A DNA stretch of 64,000 bases from Methylocystis parvus OBBP. GTDB taxonomy: Bacteria > Pseudomonadota > Alphaproteobacteria > Rhizobiales > Beijerinckiaceae. Shown piece by piece: positions 1 to 6,475 of this stretch. The translations under genes and the position numbers were made by a program. Below the pieces are notes generated by a model. It was given only the letters and a program-made list of their open reading frames with translations. It ran no database searches and was not told where the DNA came from. How positions within the stretch are numbered: the first letter of the stretch is position 1; every line of letters begins with the position of its first letter. Location of the stretch: positions 1,364,001-1,428,000 of the forward strand of contig NZ_CP092968.1 in the NCBI RefSeq assembly GCF_027571405.1, read 5' to 3'.

Positions 1-1
1 C

Positions 2-1624
2 GCCTTCATCGCCATTCGCCGCCGCCTCGGCCCCAATGCGCGCATCTTCTATCGGCGCCGCGAAAAAAATGTCGGCCGCAAGGCCGGCAATATCGAGGAC
101 TTCGTCTCACGCTGGGGCGGCGCTTACGCCCATATGGTCGTGCTCGACGCCGACAGCCTGATGACCGGGCCGACCATCGTGAAGCTTGCCGCCGCCATGG
201 AGGCGGACCCCGATTCGGGCATCATCCAGACGCTCCCGCTCATCATCAACCGCAACACGCTCTTCGCCCGCGTGCAGCAGTTCGCGGCGCGCATTTACGG
301 CCCCGTCATCGCCATGGGCCTTTCCTGCTGGATGGGCCGCGACGGCAATTACTGGGGTCACAACGCGATTATCCGCACTGAGGCCTTTGCGCGCCATTGC
401 GGTCTGCCCGACCTGCGCGGCCGACCGCCATGGGGCGGGCATATTCTCAGCCACGACTTCGTCGAGGCGGCGCTGATCCGCCGCGCCGGCTATTCGGTCT
501 ATATGCTGCCGACGCTCGGCGGCTCCTATGAGGAAAGCCCGCCCTCGCTGATCGACATCTCGATCCGCGACCGCCGCTGGTGCCAGGGCAATTTGCAGCA
601 TTCGCGCGTGCTCTTCGCGCACGGGCTGAGCTGGGCCTCGCGCCAGCACTTCCTCACCGGCATTTTCGGCTATCTGACCTCGCCGCTCTGGCTGATGCAG
701 CTCCTGGTCGGCATCGTGATCGTCTTTCAGGCGAGCTATTTCAAGCCGGAATATTTCACGAGCGAATTCGCGCTCTTCCCGACCTTTCCGCGCTTCGACG
801 CGCAGCGCTCGCTCGAGCTCTTCGCGCTCACGATGGGCATTCTGCTCGCGCCGAAATTCTTTGGCCTGCTCGTCGCGATCTACGAGCCGGAGACGCGCAG
901 GGGCTCGGGCGGCGCAATCATGCTGCTAATCTCGACGCTGTTCGAGGTCGTGCTCTCCGCGCTCCTCGCGCCGATCATGATGCTGATCCAGACCGGCCAC
1001 GTCGTCCATATCGTCTTCGGCTTCGACACGGGTTGGGACCCGCAAAGGCGCGACGACGGCTCGGTGCCCCTCATGGACATCGTGAAGCGGCATCGTTCGC
1101 ATGTCGCCATGGGCGCGCTCTCTCTCTTTGCGGGCTTCATGATCTCGCCCTCGCTCGTCGCCTGGATGTCTCCGACCATCGCCGGCCTTATCCTCGCTAT
1201 TCCGATTTCCTGGCTCACCAGCCAACGCTGGCTCGGCCTCGTCTTCCGCCGCGCCGGCGTGCTGGTGACGCCGGAGGAAACGGCGACGCCGCCCATCGCC
1301 AAGCGCGGCAAGGCGCTCTCCAAGGCGCTAGCGCGCGACGAGGACGAGGAAATCAACGGGCTCGCCGCCATCCACGCCGATCCCGAACTGCGCGCCCTCC
1401 ACGAAGCCTGGCTGCCGGCGCGCAAGCCGCGTCAGCGCGGTTCGGTCACCGCCGACCGCGCGCTGGCGGAAACCAAGATCGCCGACGCCGAAACGATCGA
1501 GGACGTCGTCGCCTGGCTCAATCGCGGCGAGAGGCTCGTGGCGCTCTCCGACCGCGCCTTGATCGGCATGATCGCGCGCCTGCCGAACAAGGCGGATAAG
1601 CAGGAAGCGCGGGCGGCGGAGTGA
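2..1624 (+). CDS. opgH: Glucans biosynthesis glucosyltransferase H, 5'-truncated by the window edge
   Basis: This inner-membrane GT2 glycosyltransferase builds the beta-glucan backbone of osmoregulated periplasmic glucans from UDP-glucose. The frame is open from base 2, so the N-terminus lies outside the window. Visible are the metal-binding DAD motif (about base 147), the acceptor-site RDRRWCQGN motif (QxxRW-type, about base 570), and four or more hydrophobic segments after it (bases about 670-1230), the usual order in OpgH. The tail after the last membrane segment is hydrophilic and cytoplasmic. The stop is TGA at 1622-1624. An in-frame ATG at 134 is internal: conserved sequence continues upstream of it. 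opgG would be expected to the left but is not in view. Confidence 0.93.
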   Translation, partial: AFIAIRRRLGPNARIFYRRREKNVGRKAGNIEDFVSRWGGAYAHMVVLDADSLMTGPTIVKLAAAMEADPDSGIIQTLPLIINRNTLFARVQQFAARIYGPVIAMGLSCWMGRDGNYWGHNAIIRTEAFARHCGLPDLRGRPPWGGHILSHDFVEAALIRRAGYSVYMLPTLGGSYEESPPSLIDISIRDRRWCQGNLQHSRVLFAHGLSWASRQHFLTGIFGYLTSPLWLMQLLVGIVIVFQASYFKPEYFTSEFALFPTFPRFDAQRSLELFALTMGILLAPKFFGLLVAIYEPETRRGSGGAIMLLISTLFEVVLSALLAPIMMLIQTGHVVHIVFGFDTGWDPQRRDDGSVPLMDIVKRHRSHVAMGALSLFAGFMISPSLVAWMSPTIAGLILAIPISWLTSQRWLGLVFRRAGVLVTPEETATPPIAKRGKALSKALARDEDEEINGLAAIHADPELRALHEAWLPARKPRQRGSVTADRALAETKIADAETIEDVVAWLNRGERLVALSDRALIGMIARLPNKADKQEARAAE

Positions 1625-1709
1625 GCCCTCACGAACCCTCCCCGGCTCTGGCGGGAGCTGGCGTGAGATTGTCGCCATGCGCGACAGTGGACAGGGAGGC
1701 GCCGAAGAC

Positions 1710-2051
1710 GTGACGATCATCTACAAGCTCATCTCCGCCGCCGAATGGCGCGCGGCTGAAGCCGCTGGCGTCTTTCACGGCGCCGCCATCGACCTTGCCG
1801 ACGGCTACGTTCACTTCTCGTCGGCCGAACAGGTCAAAGAAACGGCCGCCAGGCATTTCGCCGGCGCGCCTGATCTGCTGCTCATTTCGATTGACGCGGC
1901 GAAACTTGGCGACGCGCTGAAATGGGAGGTTTCCCGCGGCGGCGCGCTGTTCCCGCATCTCTACGCGCCGCTCGCCATGGACGCCGCGAGGCGCGTTTCG
2001 CCCCTGCCGCTCGGCCCCGACGGAAACCACGATTTCACGGGACTGCTATGA
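1710..2051 (+). CDS. DUF952 family protein
   Basis: A 113-residue protein of the DUF952 family, small cytoplasmic proteins of unknown biochemical role that resemble glutathione S-transferase-associated or ADP-ribosyl-binding folds only distantly. The family signature is visible as IYKLIS near the start, then DGYVHFS, and LRWEVSRGG-like LKWEVSRGG followed by FPHLYAPL. The GTG start at 1710 is chosen because AGGGAGG lies about 10 bases upstream. An in-frame ATG at 1677 would add 11 poorly conserved residues. The stop codon overlaps the pyrD start (ATGA), so the two genes are probably translationally coupled. Confidence 0.85.
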   Translation: MTIIYKLISAAEWRAAEAAGVFHGAAIDLADGYVHFSSAEQVKETAARHFAGAPDLLLISIDAAKLGDALKWEVSRGGALFPHLYAPLAMDAARRVSPLPLGPDGNHDFTGLL

Positions 2052-3178
2052 TCGATCCCTTCGGCCTCGCCCTCCCCTTTCTACGCCTGCTCGACGCCGA
2101 AGACGCGCATCGCGCCACGCTCGCCGCACTGAAACATCTGCCGCCGCGCGCGCCCGAAAAAGATGATCCGCGCCTCGCCGTCTCGGCCTTCGGCCTCGAT
2201 TTCCCCAATCCAGTCGGCCTCGCCGCCGGCTTCGACAAAAACGCCGACGTCCCGGACGCCATGCTCGGCTTCGGCTTCGGCTTCGTTGAGGTCGGCACGC
2301 TGACGCCGCGTCCGCAGCCCGGCAACGCCCGCCCACGCGCCTTCCGGCTCATCGAGGATCGCGGCGTCGTCAATTGTTACGGCTTCAACAATGACGGCCA
2401 TGCGCCGGCGCTGGAGCGGCTGACGCGCCGCCTCGCGCGTCTGGCCGAAACGAAGGAGCGCCGTCATTACGGGGCCGGACCGTTTCGCGGCGCGCATGAC
2501 GGCGCAGGCGTCGTCGGCGTGAATGTCGGCGCCAACAAGGACGCGGAGGATCGCGTCGCGGATTATGTCGCCGGCGTCGACGCCTTCGCCGAGGTTGCGG
2601 ATTATTTCACGATCAATGTCAGCTCGCCCAATACGCCGGGCCTGCGCGACCTGCAGGAGCCGGAGGCGCTCTCCGAGCTTCTGGCGCGCGTCATGGAAGC
2701 GCGCGACGCCGCGCCCGCGCAACGCCCCGTGCTCCTCAAAATCGCGCCCGACCTCACGCTGGATCAACTCGACGCAATCGTGCGCGTTGCGCGCGACAGG
2801 CGCATCGACGGCATGATCGTCTCCAACACGACGATCTCCCGCCCCGACACGTTGCGCTCGCCGCTTGCGAAGGAAACCGGAGGCCTTTCCGGCAAGCCGC
2901 TCTTCGCGCTTTCGACATTCATGCTCGCGCAGACCTATTTGCGCGTCGAAGGCCAGTTCCCGCTCATCGGCGTCGGCGGGATCGACAGCGCCAAGGCCGC
3001 GCACGCCAAGATCGAGGCCGGCGCGACGCTCGTGCAGCTTTACTCCGCGCTGGTCTATGAAGGGCCGGGACTCGTGGCGCGCATAAAGGCGGGACTGATT
3101 GAAAGTCTCGACAGCGAGAAGACGACGCTCGCCGCGCTCGTCGGCAGGGCGGCCAAGGCCGTCGCCGAAACTGCGTGA
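2048..3178 (+). CDS. pyrD: Dihydroorotate dehydrogenase (quinone), class 2
   Basis: PyrD oxidises dihydroorotate to orotate with FMN and passes electrons to membrane quinone (fourth step of pyrimidine synthesis). The 376-residue length fits class 2. Motifs include the N-terminal membrane-association helix region ([13 protein letters not shown]), [29 protein letters not shown] (the serine is the class 2 catalytic base region), [14 protein letters not shown] and [13 protein letters not shown] at the phosphate-binding end. Start ATG 2048 overlaps the DUF952 stop. The following GNAT gene begins within a few bases of the stop, suggesting one transcript. carA, another gene of this pathway, is 25 kb away. 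Confidence 0.97.
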   Translation: MIDPFGLALPFLRLLDAEDAHRATLAALKHLPPRAPEKDDPRLAVSAFGLDFPNPVGLAAGFDKNADVPDAMLGFGFGFVEVGTLTPRPQPGNARPRAFRLIEDRGVVNCYGFNNDGHAPALERLTRRLARLAETKERRHYGAGPFRGAHDGAGVVGVNVGANKDAEDRVADYVAGVDAFAEVADYFTINVSSPNTPGLRDLQEPEALSELLARVMEARDAAPAQRPVLLKIAPDLTLDQLDAIVRVARDRRIDGMIVSNTTISRPDTLRSPLAKETGGLSGKPLFALSTFMLAQTYLRVEGQFPLIGVGGIDSAKAAHAKIEAGATLVQLYSALVYEGPGLVARIKAGLIESLDSEKTTLAALVGRAAKAVAETA

Positions 3179-3183
3179 CGCGT

Positions 3184-3717
3184 ATGTCAATCAAAGACGC
3201 CTCCATGCATATCCGTGAAGAAGCGCCAGCCGACGTCGACGCGATCCATGCGCTGACTCAGGCCGCCTTCGCGCCCATGGATTTCAGCGACAAAACGGAA
3301 GGCGCCGCGCTGAAAGCGTTACGCGCGCGCGGCGAGTTGACGATCTCTCTCGTCGCGGAAGAGGCTGGGGCTCTCATCGGACATGTGGCCTTCTCTCCCG
3401 TCGCGATCGACGGCGTCCATGACGGCTGGTACGGACTCGGTCCCATTTCCGTGCGTCCGGGCCGGCAGAGAAACGGCGTCGGCAAAGCGCTCATCGCTCG
3501 CGGCCTCGGCATGCTGCGCGACCTCGGCGCCAGCGGCTGCGCGCTGATCGGCAATCCGCGAATCTATTCCCGCGCCGGATTCGTCAGCGACGGACGGCTA
3601 TCCTATCGGAACCTTCCTTCCGAATATGTGCAGCGGATCGTTTTTCGAGGCCCGCCGCCATCGGGAGCGTTGCGCTTCGCCTCGGGTCTCGAAGACGACG
3701 CTCTTCCAACCGGGTGA
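3184..3717 (+). CDS. GNAT family N-acetyltransferase
   Basis: A 177-residue Gcn5-related acetyltransferase that transfers an acyl group from acyl-CoA to an unknown amine. The GNAT fold is seen as VAEEAGALIGHVAFSPV (beta strands 2-3), then YGLGPISVRPGRQRNGVGKALI, which carries the acetyl-CoA pyrophosphate loop (R/QxxGxG/A as RQRNGVG), followed by GCALIGNPRIYSRAGF. This resembles the YhbS/predicted N-acetyltransferase subgroup (COG3153). Alternative starts are GTG 3175, overlapping the pyrD stop, and ATG 3205; none has a strong ribosome-binding site. Probably co-transcribed with pyrD. The substrate cannot be predicted. Confidence 0.85.
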   Translation: MSIKDASMHIREEAPADVDAIHALTQAAFAPMDFSDKTEGAALKALRARGELTISLVAEEAGALIGHVAFSPVAIDGVHDGWYGLGPISVRPGRQRNGVGKALIARGLGMLRDLGASGCALIGNPRIYSRAGFVSDGRLSYRNLPSEYVQRIVFRGPPPSGALRFASGLEDDALPTG

Positions 3718-3799
3718 CGCCGACGGGAAAATGCTTGCGCCTTCCCTGACGGGCCGCGCGATGCTATGCGAGCGCCATCCAAACGAGGGGAAAGCAGAG

Positions 3800-4342
3800 A
3801 TGAGCGAACATATCTGGCTGGCGACCGGCGAGGCGACGGTTCTCGCCGCCGACGGGCAATATACGGATGCGATGCCGGAAGTGTTGATCGGCAATGTGAA
3901 GGGCCCGGTGGGCCACGCCTTCGCGTCCATGACCGGCCAGGTCGCGGGCCATCCGCGCATGTTCGTCATTCGCGACCTCAATCAGCAGGTTCGTCCGGCG
4001 ACGATGATGACCACCAAGATGACGGTGAAGTCGGAGGCCTATGTCGAGCTTCTCGGCGGCGTGGTGCAGGCGGCGACCGCCGACGCGATCGTCGATTGCG
4101 TCGCGGAAGGGATCATTCCCAAGGAGCAGGCCAACGAGCTTTGCATGATCATCATGATCTGGCTCGATCCGCGCTGCGCGACGGACGATAATCTCGACCG
4201 CAAGGATCTCTATCGCACCAATTACGAAGCGACGAAGCTTGCGATCTCCCGCGCCATCAAGGGTGAACCGACGGTCGACCAGCTCATCGCCAACCGCAAA
4301 ACGATCTCGCATTACGCGCTCGAGGGCGTGTTCGACGCGTAA
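3800..4342 (+). CDS. Formaldehyde-activating enzyme (Fae) paralogue lacking the conserved catalytic His
   Basis: A 180-residue Fae-family protein. Fae condenses formaldehyde with tetrahydromethanopterin in methylotrophs. Family sequence is clear in DCVAEGIIPKEQANEL and, after a short insert, in NYEATKLAISRAIKGEP, which match the C-terminal half of Methylorubrum Fae closely. The N-terminal half is more divergent: by eye, the histidine proposed as general acid in Fae (VAHIDLIIG in Methylorubrum) is replaced by methionine (DAMPEVLIG). It is therefore probably a Fae2/Fae3-like paralogue rather than the main enzyme, with unproven activity. A good Shine-Dalgarno (GAGGGGAAAG) precedes ATG 3800. It is monocistronic, with a terminator at 4351-4375. 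Confidence 0.85.
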   Translation: MSEHIWLATGEATVLAADGQYTDAMPEVLIGNVKGPVGHAFASMTGQVAGHPRMFVIRDLNQQVRPATMMTTKMTVKSEAYVELLGGVVQAATADAIVDCVAEGIIPKEQANELCMIIMIWLDPRCATDDNLDRKDLYRTNYEATKLAISRAIKGEPTVDQLIANRKTISHYALEGVFDA

Positions 4343-4350
4343 TCGCGCAT

Positions 4351-4375
4351 GCGGCGGCGCGACGAGCGCCGCCGC
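4351..4375. terminator. Hairpin terminator between convergent fae-like gene and dinB
   Basis: A perfect 10-bp stem (GCGGCGGCGC / GCGCCGCCGC) with loop GACGA sits 8 bases after the fae-like stop and is followed by TTTCATATTT. dinB ends at 4378 on the other strand, so the hairpin may serve both genes. Confidence 0.7.
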
Positions 4376-4377
4376 TT

Positions 4378-5496
4378 TCATATTTCAAGCGTCAATTGCG
4401 ATGGCGCTTCGCGCCTTTCCTCCGCGAGCGACGATAGGCTCACGCCGAGGAGCCTGATCCCCTTCTCCACGGGAAACACCTGACCGAGCAAAGAGAAGGC
4501 GACGTCCTCGAAATTCTGAAGCGATGACACCGGCGCGTCGCATGTCCTCGCGCGCGTGATCTGACGGAAGTCGGAATATTTCACTTTGAGAGTCACGGTC
4601 CGACCGCGCACCGGGCCGTTTTCAATGGCGCGCCAGACCTTGGCCACGATGGGCGCCAGCGCCGTTCGCGCCGCGTCACACGTAAAGAGATCTTCAAAGA
4701 AGGTGATCTCCGCCCCGATCGATTTGCGAATGCGATTTGCGCGGACGGGCCGGTGGTCGACCCCGCGCGCGATCCAATAATAATAATCGCCAGCCTTGCC
4801 GAAATGCTGCTGTAGAAAAGCGAGCGTCTGCGCCTTGAGATCGCGCCCCGTCTCGACGCCGAGCCTGTTCATCTTCTCACGCGTCGCGGGGCCGACGCCA
4901 TGGAAGCGGCCGACCTCCAGCGCCTCGACAAAGGCCGGGCCCATCTTCGGCGTAATGACGAAGAGTCCGTCGGGCTTTTTATAGTCGGAGGCGATTTTCG
5001 CCAGGAATTTGTTGTACGAAACGCCCGCGGAAGCTGTAAGGCCCGTCGCAGCTCCGATCTTCGCGCGGATTTCCTCGGCGATGCGCGTGGCCGAAGAGGC
5101 GCCCTTCAGATTCTCCGTGACGTCGAGATAGGCTTCGTCGAGAGCAAGCGGCTCGATGATCGGCGTATATTCGGCGAAGATCCCACGGATTTGCAGAGAC
5201 GCTTGCCGGTAGACGTCGAAGCGAGGCTTGACGAAGATAAGCTCCGGACATTTGCGCCGCGCCGTCACTGACGGCATGGCTGAACGCACGCCGAATGCGC
5301 GCGCCTCATAGCTCGCGGCGGCGACGACGCCTCGCTCCCTTGCGCCGCCGACAGCCACGGGCTTGCCGCGCAGCTCTGGATTGTCGCGCTGCTCGACCGA
5401 GGCGTAGAAAGCGTCCATATCGATGTGAATGATCTTGCGCGGACGCGCGGGATCGACCGCCGTCTCACTCGTCCCGCTCTGATCACGCTCGCTCAT
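4378..5496 (-). CDS. dinB: DNA polymerase IV (Y-family translesion polymerase)
   Basis: A 372-residue Y-family polymerase for error-prone bypass of DNA lesions. Motif DMDAF (residues 26-30) and LDEAYLD (119-125) supply the catalytic acidic residues. The palm/fingers are followed by a helix-hairpin-helix region (GRFHGVGPATREKMNRLGV) and a little-finger domain (RKSIGAEITFFED onward). The end, QLTLEI, resembles a beta-clamp-binding peptide. ATG 5496 is used because it lies about 25 residues before the catalytic motif, as in homologues. The frame stays open up to 5796 but that stretch has no family similarity. No LexA box was identified. Confidence 0.95.
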   Translation of the reverse strand: MSERDQSGTSETAVDPARPRKIIHIDMDAFYASVEQRDNPELRGKPVAVGGARERGVVAAASYEARAFGVRSAMPSVTARRKCPELIFVKPRFDVYRQASLQIRGIFAEYTPIIEPLALDEAYLDVTENLKGASSATRIAEEIRAKIGAATGLTASAGVSYNKFLAKIASDYKKPDGLFVITPKMGPAFVEALEVGRFHGVGPATREKMNRLGVETGRDLKAQTLAFLQQHFGKAGDYYYWIARGVDHRPVRANRIRKSIGAEITFFEDLFTCDAARTALAPIVAKVWRAIENGPVRGRTVTLKVKYSDFRQITRARTCDAPVSSLQNFEDVAFSLLGQVFPVEKGIRLLGVSLSSLAEERREAPSQLTLEI

Positions 5497-5891
5497 GACG
5501 CGCCAGTATAAGGCGGCGCCCTCATTTGCCCGAAACGATCTTCCAATCCAGCTCGAAGCGCGCGAGATATTTGCGCAGGCGGCCCTCTCTTCCGGCGGAA
5601 TTTTGTCATGCGGCGGCCGACGCCGCATTTTGCGGCGAACGCCGTCGTGATCGAGACTCTTCTGGGGCGCAAGACTCGGGTCGAGGATCGAGGCGACGGA
5701 GCCTGGCGCGTCGAAGTTTCGGCGAACAAGGCTGGATAAAGCTTTCAACGCTCCCACTCCAGCTAGTAACTTTCTCGGCCCTTCGCTCCCGCTCAAGGAG
5801 CCGCTGCTTCACGATCGGCGGCGACTCGTCCGTGCGATGCGGGAAACTAATTGTACTTTCGTCGCCCCGATTTCAGCTACGGAGCCATCCG
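5497..5891. other. Intergenic region between divergent dinB and hpf-csd genes
   Basis: About 395 bases with no gene I can support. The dinB frame stays open through most of it on the minus strand, and a plus-strand frame leads into the downstream gene, but neither translation looks like a known domain; both are Arg/Ser-rich, typical of non-coding GC-rich DNA. It must hold the promoters of both flanking genes. A short untranslated RNA cannot be excluded. Confidence 0.5.
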
Positions 5892-6458
5892 ATGGAAACT
5901 GCGCCTCAAATCGATTTTCAGGGCATGGAGCCGTCTGACGCCTTTCGGGAGCGGATACTTAGCCATATTGCTCGCCTTGAGGAGCGCTTCGGACGCCTCA
6001 CCTCGTGTCGCGTCGCAGTCAAAGCGCCGGGCGGACGGCATAAGACGGGCGGCCTTTTCGACATTCGCATTTATCTCAGCCTGCCGGACGAACGCGCGGT
6101 CTCGGTTGAGCGCACGCCGCATATGGACGAGCGTTTCCAGCATTTCGAATTTGCGCTCAACGACGCTTTCGCTCGCGCGGAACGGCAATTGCAGGACGAA
6201 GTCAGCCGTATGCGGGGCAAGATCAAGCACCATGCGGGGCCGACCGTCGGCCTCGTCACGCAGGTGATGCGCGAAGACGGTTTCGGCTTCATCGAGAGCG
6301 CGGACGGTCGTGAGATCTATTTTCACCACAACAGCGTCGCCGAGCCAGGCTTCGACAGCCTGAACCCCGGCGACCGCGTCAATTTCGCCGAAGAAGAAGG
6401 AGAGAAAGGACCGCAGGCGAGCCGCGTGACGCCTCTTGCAGAAAGAGCTCCCGGCTAG
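5892..6458 (+). CDS. HPF/RaiA-type ribosome hibernation domain fused to a cold-shock domain
   Basis: A 188-residue two-domain protein. Residues about 5-110 match the S30AE/HPF fold that binds the 30S decoding region in resting ribosomes (ERILSHIARLEERFGRL, then DIRIYLSLPDERAVSVER and FALNDAFARAERQL). Residues about 118-182 form a cold-shock OB-fold with RNP-like motifs GFGFIES and IYFHHNSV. Canonical long HPF has a different C-terminal dimerisation domain, so this fusion should act differently, perhaps adding RNA binding. ATG 5892 follows GGAG about 8 bases upstream and starts at the conserved domain. It probably acts on ribosomes under stress, by family inference. Confidence 0.88.
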   Translation: METAPQIDFQGMEPSDAFRERILSHIARLEERFGRLTSCRVAVKAPGGRHKTGGLFDIRIYLSLPDERAVSVERTPHMDERFQHFEFALNDAFARAERQLQDEVSRMRGKIKHHAGPTVGLVTQVMREDGFGFIESADGREIYFHHNSVAEPGFDSLNPGDRVNFAEEEGEKGPQASRVTPLAERAPG

Positions 6459-6475
6459 CGGCCGCCCGCGCCGCC

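Noticed and set aside
5497..5796. N-terminal extension of DinB by about 100 residues
   Set aside because: The extra sequence is Arg/Pro/Ser-rich and unlike DinB; homologues start close to the DMDAF motif, near ATG 5496.
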